Assembly: GCA_017652545.1 (NCBI GenBank)
Contig: JAGCAV010000145.1
Location: 1 to 5,220, forward strand
Direction: 5' to 3'
Source: Lachnospiraceae bacterium
Lineage (GTDB): Bacteria > Bacillota_A > Clostridia > Lachnospirales > Lachnospiraceae
DNA length: 5,220 nucleotides
The position numbers were made by a program, and so were the translations under genes. Below, piece after piece: positions 1 through 5,220 of this stretch. Below the pieces are notes generated by a model. That model did not search any database, was not told where the DNA came from, and saw only the letters and a program-made list of their open reading frames with translations. How positions within the stretch are numbered: position 1 is the first letter of the stretch; the number at the start of each line of letters is the position of its first letter.

Positions 1-2
1 AA

Positions 3-31
3 ACCCTGATCCTTTCCGGATCAGGGTGTTT
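3..31 (+). terminator. Terminator-like hairpin at the left edge
   Basis: Bases 3-12 pair perfectly with 18-27 (10 bp) around a 5-base TTTCC loop. The downstream T-run is short and broken (GTTTAT), so it is a weak intrinsic terminator in the + direction. On the opposite strand the same stem is followed by TTT up to the window edge, so it could act in either direction. It probably ends a gene lying left of the window, which cannot be seen. It abuts the next palindrome with no gap, so it may instead belong to that repeat cluster. Confidence 0.5.
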
Positions 32-71
32 ATCGTCTAGGAAATTTCTCCGAAATTCCTAGACGATAAAC
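28..71. repeat. Long near-perfect palindrome
   Basis: Bases 28-43 are the exact reverse complement of 56-71 (16 bp). After one A/A mismatch (44 with 55), bases 45-47 can pair with 52-54 (two A-T pairs and one T-G), leaving a 4-base loop. Almost the whole 44 bases form one stem. No T-tract follows (the next bases are GC-rich), so it is not a normal terminator. The AT-rich arm with a central CTAGG differs in composition from the GC-rich hairpins to its right. A dispersed intergenic palindrome (REP- or MITE-like) is the most natural reading; the family cannot be named from sequence alone. Confidence 0.7.
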
Positions 72-234
72 GCTCCGCGAGGATGCGCACTCGCACGTGA
101 GGTAGATGTCGCTTCGCGACCGTGCTCGGTCTACGCTCCGCTTCGGTCCGCCCTGAACGCTCGTCCCCCGGACGAGCAGGGCCGCGCAAAGTCCTGCTGC
201 GCTCCCCTCATGAGTGGAAGAGGGTCAGGGGAGT
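72..234. repeat. GC-rich cluster of adjacent hairpins
   Basis: No plausible protein is seen here on the + strand. The stretch consists of consecutive short inverted repeats. Bases 102-106 pair with 130-134, enclosing 108-112 with 116-120 (GTCGC, TTC loop, GCGAC). A competing pairing joins 93-97 to 121-125 (GCACG with CGTGC). Bases 159-166 pair with 170-177 (8 bp, CCC loop), flanked by 151-154 with 178-181. Bases 202-208 pair with 227-233 (7 bp). An 8-base direct repeat CGCTCCGC occurs at 71-78 and 134-141. The packing suggests a repeat element or structured RNA rather than ordinary spacer. Confidence 0.55.
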
Positions 235-236
235 TG

Positions 237-259
237 AAGTCCGCTTGCGGACTTTGTTC
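237..259 (+). terminator. Hairpin with short T-rich tail just before the DUF218 gene
   Basis: Bases 237-244 (AAGTCCGC) are the reverse complement of 247-254 (GCGGACTT). The tail TGTTCT is T-rich but not a clean T-run. The hairpin ends about 30 bases before the start codon at 285. It could be an attenuator-type terminator or simply the last member of the palindrome cluster. Bases 249-256 can alternatively pair with 187-194 (CAAAGTCC), which would break this hairpin. Confidence 0.35.
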
Positions 260-284
260 TGAAATAAGGATAAGGTGAAACAAT

Positions 285-1031
285 ATGGAATGGAAGATCA
301 TTCTGATCGCGGCAGGCGTTCTGCTGATCCTGTACGGGGCTGCAGTGGCCGCGATCGGCAGCGGAACAGGCTTTTTTCTCGTCTGGGTTTTCCTGGGAGC
401 GCTCTGCATCCTGGCCGGTATCCTTTCCGCGTCAGGTGTGACAGCGCGTATTCCGGCTGCGATCCGGTACGCTTTCCTGGCAGTCCTTCTGGCAGGGGCG
501 CTCATCCTGTGTGTCTGCACGGCACTGATCGCCACCCGGTTTGCCGAAAAGGGAGAGAAGGGTCTTGATTACCTGATTGTGCCGGGGGCACAGGTGCGGG
601 AGGACGGGCCGAGCGCTGTCCTTGCGTTCCGGCTGGACGCGGCGGCTGCTTACCTGAAGGAGAACGAGGACACCCTGTGCATTGTCTCCGGAGGGAAGGG
701 ATACAACGAGCCGCTCTCCGAGGCGGAGGGAATGAAGCGATATCTGGAGGAAAACGGCATAGATCCGCGCAGGATCATCATGGAGGACCGGTCTTCCAAC
801 ACGACTGAGAATATTGCTTTCAGCATGGAGCTGATGGAGGATCCCGGGTCAGCAAGGATCGGGATCGTGACGAACAATTTCCATCTTTTCCGGGCGATGG
901 CGATCGCGCAAAAAGCAGGGATAAAAGACGTGAAGGGGATCGCGGCAGGCAGCTCGCCCCTCTATCTTCCGAACAATGTTCTGAGAGAGTGCCTGGGGAT
1001 TCTGAAAGACAAGCTGTACGGAAATCTGTAA
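285..1031 (+). CDS. Membrane-anchored DUF218 (YdcF/SanA-like) protein
   Basis: The product is a 248-residue protein of unknown substrate. Three hydrophobic helices lie at about residues 4-24, 30-50 and 61-84, followed by a basic/acidic linker and a soluble DUF218 domain from about 94 to 240. Family hallmarks are visible: DYLIVPGAQ (95-103), the PSAVLAFRLD segment (109-118), VSGGKG (134-139), the acidic EAEGM stretch (146-150), the SSNTTEN motif (170-176) and VTNNFHLFRA (195-204). DUF218 proteins of this type (YdcF, SanA, ElyC) are linked in other bacteria to envelope integrity, and YdcF of E. coli has been reported to bind S-adenosylmethionine. No reaction can be assigned here. The ATG at 285 is chosen because AAGGTG (272-277) sits seven bases upstream and the first helix begins at once; the GTG at 275 opens an unrelated frame. 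The gene stands alone between the palindrome cluster and the glyA promoter, and no promoter of its own is evident. Confidence 0.88.
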   Translation: MEWKIILIAAGVLLILYGAAVAAIGSGTGFFLVWVFLGALCILAGILSASGVTARIPAAIRYAFLAVLLAGALILCVCTALIATRFAEKGEKGLDYLIVPGAQVREDGPSAVLAFRLDAAAAYLKENEDTLCIVSGGKGYNEPLSEAEGMKRYLEENGIDPRRIIMEDRSSNTTENIAFSMELMEDPGSARIGIVTNNFHLFRAMAIAQKAGIKDVKGIAAGSSPLYLPNNVLRECLGILKDKLYGNL

Positions 1032-1072
1032 ACGGCAGTGCTTTTTCGTGCTAAAGCGATAAAGAATTTTTG

Positions 1073-1101
1073 TTGACAGGAAAAGGCAAACCAAGTATAT
1101 T
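1073..1101 (+). promoter_or_regulatory. Sigma-A promoter of glyA
   Basis: A perfect -35 box TTGACA (1073-1078) is followed, after exactly 17 bases, by a -10 box TATATT (1096-1101). A short T-run (1067-1071) lies just upstream of the -35. Transcription is expected to start near 1108. The promoter lies about 40 bases after the stop of the DUF218 gene, so glyA has its own start of transcription. Only a weak hairpin (1040-1044 with 1053-1057, then AT-rich) separates it from the upstream gene, so read-through from that gene is possible. Confidence 0.85.
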
Positions 1102-1107
1102 ACAACT

Positions 1108-1215
1108 CAGTCGGAAAGATCCCGCCTCTGCAGGCGGTGGACGACGGGATGCCAAGAGGCAGGGGAAACAGCAGGCGCTTTACGTCTGCACGGCTGGAAG
1201 TAAGGAGGATGCCCC
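1108..1215 (+). promoter_or_regulatory. Structured 5' leader of glyA
   Basis: About 108 bases separate the expected transcription start from the glyA ATG. Several stems are possible. ATCCC (1119-1123) pairs with GGGAT (1146-1150) around an inner GCCT/AGGC stem (1124-1127 with 1132-1135). TGCC pairs with GGCA (1150-1153 with 1158-1161, AAGA loop). A 7-bp stem, 1171-1177 with 1183-1189 and one G-U pair, ends just before the ribosome binding site. GCCTCT (1124-1129) can alternatively pair with AGAGGC (1155-1160), and GCAGGCG occurs twice (1130-1136 and 1171-1177), so mutually exclusive folds exist. I could not match this leader to the ZTP, glycine, THF, SAM or T-box consensus. Regulation is inferred only from its length and folding potential. 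Confidence 0.4.
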
Positions 1216-2457
1216 ATGTATTCACTGGATGAGATCAGAAAAGTTGACCCGCAGATTGCGGAGCTTATTGTTGCGGAGGAAGAACGTCAGGACAGCCATA
1301 TTGAGCTGATCGCTTCCGAAAACTGGGTTTCCAAAGCGGTTATGGCTGCCATGGGCAGCGTGCTGACGAACAAGTACGCCGAGGGATATCCGGGAAAACG
1401 CTATTACGGCGGCTGCGTCTGCGTGGATGATGTGGAACGGCTGGCGATCGAGCGGGCAAAAGAGATCTTCGGATGCACCTATGCGAATGTACAGCCTCAT
1501 TCAGGCGCACAGGCCAACATGTGCGTGCAGTTCGCGCTGCTGAAACCCGGTGACACGATCATGGGGATGAACCTTGCGCACGGCGGCCATCTGACGCACG
1601 GCAGCGCCGCGAATTTCTCCGGAACGTTTTTCAATGTGGTCGATTACGGCGTCAATGACGAGGGCTTTATCGACTACGACCGTGTACGTGAGATCGCGCT
1701 TGAAAGCAGACCCAGACTGATCATTGCCGGTGCCAGCGCTTACGGCAGGACCATCGACTTTAAGCGCTTCAGGGAGATCGCCGATGAAGCCGGTGCCTAT
1801 CTGATGGTGGATATGGCTCACATAGCCGGACTGGTGGCGGCGGGCGTGCATCCCTCTCCCATCCCCTACGCGCATGTGACGACGACCACGACACACAAGA
1901 CCCTGCGTGGGCCCAGGGGCGGCATGATCCTCTCCAGCATGGAATTCGCGGAAGAGCATCACTTCAACAAAGCCGTCTTCCCGGGAATCCAGGGAGGCCC
2001 GCTGATGCACGTGATCGCAGCCAAGGCAGTCTGCTTCAAGGAAGCCATGTCCGAGGAGTACAAAGCGTACCAGAGACAGATCGCGGCCAACGCAAAGGCG
2101 CTGTGCGCGGGACTGATGAACCGTGGGATCAACATCGTTTCCGGCGGGACGGATAATCATCTGATGCTTGTGGACCTGAGGAATGTAAACAGGACAGGAA
2201 AGGAAGCCGAGACGCTTCTTGACAGCGTCAATATTACCTGCAACAAGAACACGATCCCGAACGATCCGAAATCCGCTTTCGTCACGAGCGGCATACGGCT
2301 TGGAACACCCGCCGTTACGGCCAGAGGCATGAAAGAAGCGGATATGGAGATCATCGCGGAGGCGATCGCCATGATGCTCAAAGAGGGCGAGAGCCGGTCT
2401 GACGAAGCGAAACTGCTGATACGGTCACTGACGGACAGGTACCCGCTGATCGGATAA
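1216..2457 (+). CDS. glyA: Serine hydroxymethyltransferase
   Basis: This cytoplasmic PLP enzyme interconverts serine plus tetrahydrofolate with glycine plus 5,10-methylene-tetrahydrofolate, the main source of one-carbon units for purines, thymidylate and methionine. The 413-residue length is normal for the bacterial family. Visible hallmarks are the ELIASEN segment near the N-terminus, [17 protein letters not shown], the cofactor-binding D199 and H202 in MVDMAHIAG, the Schiff-base K228 in [14 protein letters not shown], and R361 in [10 protein letters not shown], which contacts the substrate carboxylate. The ATG at 1216 is supported by TAAGGAGG (1201-1208) seven bases upstream and by the normal N-terminus ([13 protein letters not shown]). 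The gene has its own promoter and a strong terminator at 2472-2504, so it is a single-gene unit. The neighbours murE and priA have no metabolic tie to it. The identification is secure. Confidence 0.98.
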   Translation: MYSLDEIRKVDPQIAELIVAEEERQDSHIELIASENWVSKAVMAAMGSVLTNKYAEGYPGKRYYGGCVCVDDVERLAIERAKEIFGCTYANVQPHSGAQANMCVQFALLKPGDTIMGMNLAHGGHLTHGSAANFSGTFFNVVDYGVNDEGFIDYDRVREIALESRPRLIIAGASAYGRTIDFKRFREIADEAGAYLMVDMAHIAGLVAAGVHPSPIPYAHVTTTTTHKTLRGPRGGMILSSMEFAEEHHFNKAVFPGIQGGPLMHVIAAKAVCFKEAMSEEYKAYQRQIAANAKALCAGLMNRGINIVSGGTDNHLMLVDLRNVNRTGKEAETLLDSVNITCNKNTIPNDPKSAFVTSGIRLGTPAVTARGMKEADMEIIAEAIAMMLKEGESRSDEAKLLIRSLTDRYPLIG

Positions 2458-2471
2458 CAAAAAGATCATCC

Positions 2472-2504
2472 AAGAGACAGAAGACGTTCTTCTGTCTCTT
2501 TTTT
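2472..2504 (+). terminator. Intrinsic terminator of glyA
   Basis: Bases 2472-2484 are the exact reverse complement of 2488-2500 (13 bp) around a 3-base CGT loop. The stem's own last two T's and the next four give a six-T run (2499-2504). The hairpin begins 15 bases after the glyA stop codon. The last two T's double as the first two bases of the next promoter's -35 box. Confidence 0.93.
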
Positions 2505-2531
2505 GACTCTGTCAGAATGAGATGGTATAAT
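2503..2531 (+). promoter_or_regulatory. Sigma-A promoter of murE-priA
   Basis: The -35 box TTGACT (2503-2508) and a perfect -10 box TATAAT (2526-2531) are separated by 17 bases. Transcription should start near 2538. This places the in-frame ATG at 2517 upstream of the transcript, which fixes the murE start at 2595. No other promoter is visible before priA, so this one probably drives both genes. Confidence 0.88.
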
Positions 2532-2544
2532 AAACATTACTTTT

Positions 2545-2571
2545 CCTTGCGGAGCGAAATGCTCTGCGGGG
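2545..2571 (+). promoter_or_regulatory. Hairpin in the murE 5' untranslated region
   Basis: Bases 2545-2555 can pair with 2561-2571 (11 bp including three G-U pairs) around a GAAAT loop. It lies between the expected transcription start and the ribosome binding site GGAGGG (2584-2589), leaving the latter free. No T-run follows, so it is not a terminator. It could stabilise the mRNA 5' end; no known riboswitch is recognised. Confidence 0.45.
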
Positions 2572-2594
2572 TATTTGCTGTGCGGAGGGCTGTC

Positions 2595-4073
2595 ATGAAA
2601 CTGAGTACACTGCTGGAAAGAGTCAGCTATACGATTTTACAGGGACCGGAAGATCCTGACGTTCACGCAATTGTGAACGATTCGAGAAAGGTTGAAAAGG
2701 GGGATCTGTTCTTCTGCATCCGGGGAGCTGTGACGGACGGACACAGCTATGCAGGGCAGGTGATCGAAAAGGGAGCTGCTGTGCTGGTTGTGGAAGAGAA
2801 GGTCCAGGCGCCGGCAAACGTCACCCTGGTGCTGGTGGCGGACAGCCGTATGGCCATGGCCCTGATCAGCGCCGCATGGTACGGATACCCGGCTGACAGA
2901 CTCAGGGTCATCGGGATCACAGGCACGAAGGGGAAGACGACGACCACCTATATGATCAAATCCATTCTGGAGCATGCAGGCTATAAGGTCGGTCTGATCG
3001 GCACCATCGAAGCGATCATCGGCAATAAGGTGATCCCTGCGGCCAATACGACGCCGGAGTCGGTCACGATACAGAAATATTTCCGGGAAATGCTGGACGC
3101 AGGCTGTGAGATCTGCGTGATGGAGGTCAGTTCCCAGGGACTGATGCTTCACAGGACAGCCGGCTTCCTGTTCGAGCTGGGCATTTTCACAAACATAGAG
3201 CCGGATCATATCGGCCCGGCGGAGCACAGCAGTTTTGAGGATTATCTTGAATGCAAGAGCCGCCTGTTCCGGCAGTGCAAAGTGGGAATCTTCAACGCGG
3301 ATGATCTCCACCTTGACAGGATTCTCGAGGGACACACCTGCACGGTCGAGACATATGGCTTTTCCGAACAGGCAGATCTTCGCGCGGTGGATACACAGCT
3401 TGTGTCCGGGCCGGGATACCTGGGGATCGCCTACCGCGTGGAAGGCGCCATGCGCTTTAACGTAGAGATCGACCTGCCCGGAACATTCAGCATCTACAAC
3501 TCGCTGACCGCGATCGCGGTCTGCCGGCATTTTAACGTGGAGATTCCCCAGATCCGCGCAGCGCTGAAAGATGCGAAGGTGAAGGGAAGGATCGAGATGG
3601 TCAGGGTCTCCGATCAGTTTACACTGATGATCGATTACGCGCATAACGCCATGGCCCTGGAAAGCCTGCTGACGACCCTGAAGGAATATCATCCGGCCAG
3701 GCTTGTGTGTATGTTCGGCTGCGGCGGAAACCGGTCAAGAGCCCGCCGGTTTGAGATGGGAGAGGTGTCCGGGAGACTGGCGGATCTGAGCGTGCTCACA
3801 TCCGACAATCCCAGATATGAGGAACCGGAAGCGATCCTGGATGACATTGAGACCGGAATAAAGAAGACGGATGGAAAGTACATCAGGATCACGGACCGGC
3901 GGGAAGCGATCGCCTGGTGTATTCACCACGGACAGCCCGGGGACATTATTGTCCTGGCAGGAAAAGGGCATGAGGATTACCAGGAGATCGAAGGCAAAAA
4001 ATATCCCATGGACGAGCGGGTGATCATCCGCCAGATCCTTGAGCAGGATAAAAAACAGCGTGGAGATCATTAA
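2595..4073 (+). CDS. murE: UDP-MurNAc-tripeptide synthetase, meso-diaminopimelate type
   Basis: This cytoplasmic Mur ligase adds the third residue to UDP-MurNAc-L-Ala-D-Glu using ATP. The product has 492 residues, close to E. coli MurE. Domains run in the usual order: an N-terminal UDP-binding domain with DSR (29-31), a central ATPase domain with the P-loop GTKGKT (110-115), TTPE (152-155), EVSSQ (177-181) and the lysine expected to be carbamylated (K221, in YLECKSRLF), then the C-terminal ligase domain from about DYAHN (347-351). DNPR (404-407) and GKGHED (456-461) include the residues that select meso-diaminopimelate in characterised MurE proteins, so that substrate is inferred. The segment PDHIGPAEHSS replaces the more usual DHLDYHG form. 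An in-frame ATG at 2517 exists but lies between the -35 and -10 boxes; the ATG at 2595 follows GGAGGG by five bases and gives the normal N-terminus (MKLSTLLERV). The next gene, priA, is in the same reading frame after the single TAA. Confidence 0.95.
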   Translation: MKLSTLLERVSYTILQGPEDPDVHAIVNDSRKVEKGDLFFCIRGAVTDGHSYAGQVIEKGAAVLVVEEKVQAPANVTLVLVADSRMAMALISAAWYGYPADRLRVIGITGTKGKTTTTYMIKSILEHAGYKVGLIGTIEAIIGNKVIPAANTTPESVTIQKYFREMLDAGCEICVMEVSSQGLMLHRTAGFLFELGIFTNIEPDHIGPAEHSSFEDYLECKSRLFRQCKVGIFNADDLHLDRILEGHTCTVETYGFSEQADLRAVDTQLVSGPGYLGIAYRVEGAMRFNVEIDLPGTFSIYNSLTAIAVCRHFNVEIPQIRAALKDAKVKGRIEMVRVSDQFTLMIDYAHNAMALESLLTTLKEYHPARLVCMFGCGGNRSRARRFEMGEVSGRLADLSVLTSDNPRYEEPEAILDDIETGIKKTDGKYIRITDRREAIAWCIHHGQPGDIIVLAGKGHEDYQEIEGKKYPMDERVIIRQILEQDKKQRGDH

Positions 4074-4080
4074 GAATTCC

Positions 4081-4097
4081 GGAGGAACAAAAAGATA
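4081..4097 (+). promoter_or_regulatory. priA ribosome binding site and ATA start candidate
   Basis: GGAGG (4081-4085) is a strong Shine-Dalgarno sequence, and nine bases later comes ATA (4095-4097) in the priA frame. Between the murE stop and the GTG at 4128 there is no in-frame ATG, GTG, TTG or CTG. The GTG at 4128 has only AGGAAG (4108-4113) at a poor 14-base distance and would remove conserved residues. The ATG at 4120 is in another frame and reaches a stop after two codons. Confidence 0.55.
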
Positions 4098-5220
4098 GGT
4101 ACAGTTCAGGAAGACATATATGCAGATGTGATCGTGGATATCACCAGTGAAGACCTGGACCGGACGTTCCAGTACAGGATCCCGGAGAATATGCGCGGGA
4201 GCATCAGGCCCGGAAGTGTGGTGATGGTCCCGTTCGGCCGGGGCAGCCGGACCGTAAAGGGATATGTGATGAATACCGGATCCGTACCGCGGGTCGACGA
4301 AAGCCGGATCAAGGACCTGGATTGCGCAGTCGTGGACGCGGCGGATCAGGAGGCCAGGATGGTCTCCCTGGCCGGATGGATGAAGCAGCGCTACGGCTGT
4401 ACCATGGCACAGGCGCTTCGGACGGTCATCCCGATCCGCTCGAGGGTGAGGCCAAAAGAAGAAAAAGAGGTGATCCTCGCCGCTGACAGGCCGGAAGCTG
4501 CCCTGGCGCTGGAAGTTATGGTCAGAAAGCACCAGAGTGCGCGGGCAAGGCTGATGAAAGCGCTGCTGGAGGAGGAGAAGATCCCCGCCGGCCTTGTCAG
4601 GGAGAAGCTGGGCATATCGGGCGCGGTGCTGAGCGCGCTTGAAAAGGCCGGCCTGATCAGGGTGCAGGTGAGGAAGGTGTACAGAAAGCCCCTGATCACC
4701 GGAGAAAATGACGGGAAAAAGGTGGCGCTCAATCCCGAGCAGCTCGGTGTGGTGGATACGATCCTGACCGGCAGGACGGACAGCCAATATCTGCTGCACG
4801 GGGTGACCGGAAGCGGCAAAACGGCTGTCTATCTCGAACTGATCGAGGAGATGATCAGACGCGGAAAGCAGAGTATTGTGCTCATCCCCGAAATTGCGCT
4901 GACCTATCAGACAGTGATGCGGTTCTACCGCAGGTTCGGAGACAGGGTCTCCCTGATCAATTCAAAGCTATCAGCCGGCGAACGGTTTGATCAGTTCGAA
5001 CGGGCCAGAAGGGGAGACATTGATGTGATGATCGGCCCCAGGTCGGCATTGTTCACACCTTTTGCCGATCTGGGCATGATCGTGATCGATGAGGAGCATG
5101 AGCGTTCCTATGTCAGCGAGAGCATGCCGCGGTATAATGCCAGAGAGGTGGCCGCACACCGCTGTGAGAGTGAGGGGGCCATTCTGGTTCTCGGCTCGGC
5201 AACACCGTCCCTTGAAAGCT
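4095..5220 (+). CDS. priA: Primosomal protein N' (replication restart helicase), 5' part
   Basis: PriA is a superfamily 2 3'-to-5' DNA helicase that recognises stalled forks and reloads the replicative helicase. About 375 residues are present, roughly half the usual length; the C-terminal helicase lobe and zinc-binding cysteines lie beyond the right edge. The N-terminal 3'-end-binding domain is clear (YADVIVDI, then RTFQYRIPE and VPFGRGSRTVKGYV). A winged-helix-like region follows (about 130-200). The helicase lobe has Walker A GVTGSGKT (236-243, K242), IPEIALTYQT, GPRSALFTPF, the DEEH box (332-335) and motif III GSATPS (367-372), numbered from the ATA codon. After DEEH, RSYVSES replaces the usual SYK-type sequence. 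The reading frame is open throughout. The start is uncertain: no normal start codon precedes the conserved N-terminus, and ATA at 4095 is chosen because of the GGAGG nine bases upstream. The next usable codon is GTG at 4128. It is co-transcribed with murE, about 20 bases downstream. Confidence 0.93.
   Translation, partial: MGTVQEDIYADVIVDITSEDLDRTFQYRIPENMRGSIRPGSVVMVPFGRGSRTVKGYVMNTGSVPRVDESRIKDLDCAVVDAADQEARMVSLAGWMKQRYGCTMAQALRTVIPIRSRVRPKEEKEVILAADRPEAALALEVMVRKHQSARARLMKALLEEEKIPAGLVREKLGISGAVLSALEKAGLIRVQVRKVYRKPLITGENDGKKVALNPEQLGVVDTILTGRTDSQYLLHGVTGSGKTAVYLELIEEMIRRGKQSIVLIPEIALTYQTVMRFYRRFGDRVSLINSKLSAGERFDQFERARRGDIDVMIGPRSALFTPFADLGMIVIDEEHERSYVSESMPRYNAREVAAHRCESEGAILVLGSATPSLES

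Noticed and set aside
131..535. Minus-strand open frame reaching into the palindrome cluster
   Set aside because: Most of it is antisense to the DUF218 gene; the rest is translated hairpins, giving a low-complexity arginine- and proline-rich sequence with no domain.
1040..1071. Terminator for the DUF218 gene
   Set aside because: Only a 5-bp GCTTT/AAAGC stem with an 8-base loop is present and the T-run is ten bases away; too weak to call.
1108..1215. ZTP, glycine, THF, SAM or T-box riboswitch before glyA
   Set aside because: The conserved strings of these classes, such as the CCGCCTGGGC end of ZTP or the T-box GGTGG-ACCGCG sequence, are absent.
1149..1232. Possible 27-residue upstream reading frame (ATG 1149 to TGA 1230-1232) overlapping the glyA start
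   Set aside because: Its ATG is buried in the ATCCC/GGGAT stem, the upstream GGTGG is a weak binding site, and the peptide is only a string of basic residues. Chance is likelier than a leader peptide.
1501..2160. Minus-strand open frame (219 codons) inside glyA
   Set aside because: It is fully contained in glyA, histidine- and arginine-rich as expected for antisense of that codon usage, and has no family resemblance.
2637..3692. Long open frame (351 codons) on the minus strand across murE
   Set aside because: It lies wholly opposite a confidently identified gene, its translation has no recognisable domain, and GC-rich codon use commonly leaves the antisense frame open.
3735..4799. Long open frame (354 codons) on the minus strand across murE and priA
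   Set aside because: It is antisense to two conserved genes, low in recognisable structure, and spans their junction; it is a shadow of the coding strand.

Overview
The window reads as a GC-rich chromosomal segment from a Gram-positive Clostridia-type bacterium, most likely Lachnospiraceae. This is judged from the style of the GlyA, MurE and PriA proteins, the strong GGAGG ribosome binding sites and the sigma-A promoters. MurE carries a DNPR motif, which fits a meso-diaminopimelate cell wall. No CRISPR array, tRNA, rRNA, insertion sequence or phage gene is visible.

Layout, all genes on the + strand. (1) Positions 1-284 have no gene and form a dense run of hairpins: a terminator-like hairpin at the window edge, a 44-base near-perfect palindrome, then several smaller hairpins up to position 256. 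(2) Positions 285-1031 encode a three-helix membrane protein with a cytoplasmic DUF218 (YdcF/SanA-like) domain. (3) Positions 1032-1215 hold a textbook sigma-A promoter and a leader of about 108 bases that can fold into several hairpins. (4) glyA (1216-2457) encodes serine hydroxymethyltransferase and ends in a strong intrinsic terminator whose T-tract runs into the next promoter. (5) murE (2595-4073) encodes the UDP-MurNAc-tripeptide synthetase. (6) priA starts about 20 bases later and runs off the right edge.

glyA is a one-gene transcription unit with its own promoter and terminator. murE and priA look like one operon: there is a single promoter before murE, and no terminator or promoter between the two genes. 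The proteins serve one-carbon/glycine metabolism, peptidoglycan precursor synthesis and replication restart. They are housekeeping functions rather than a dedicated system.

Two things deserve a second look. First, priA has no ATG, GTG, TTG or CTG codon where translation should begin. A well-placed GGAGG is followed nine bases later by ATA, and the conserved N-terminus of PriA is readable from there. Second, the palindrome cluster at 1-256 is far more structured than a normal intergenic region and resembles a dispersed repeat element or a structured RNA. I did not find a convincing new multi-gene system here.
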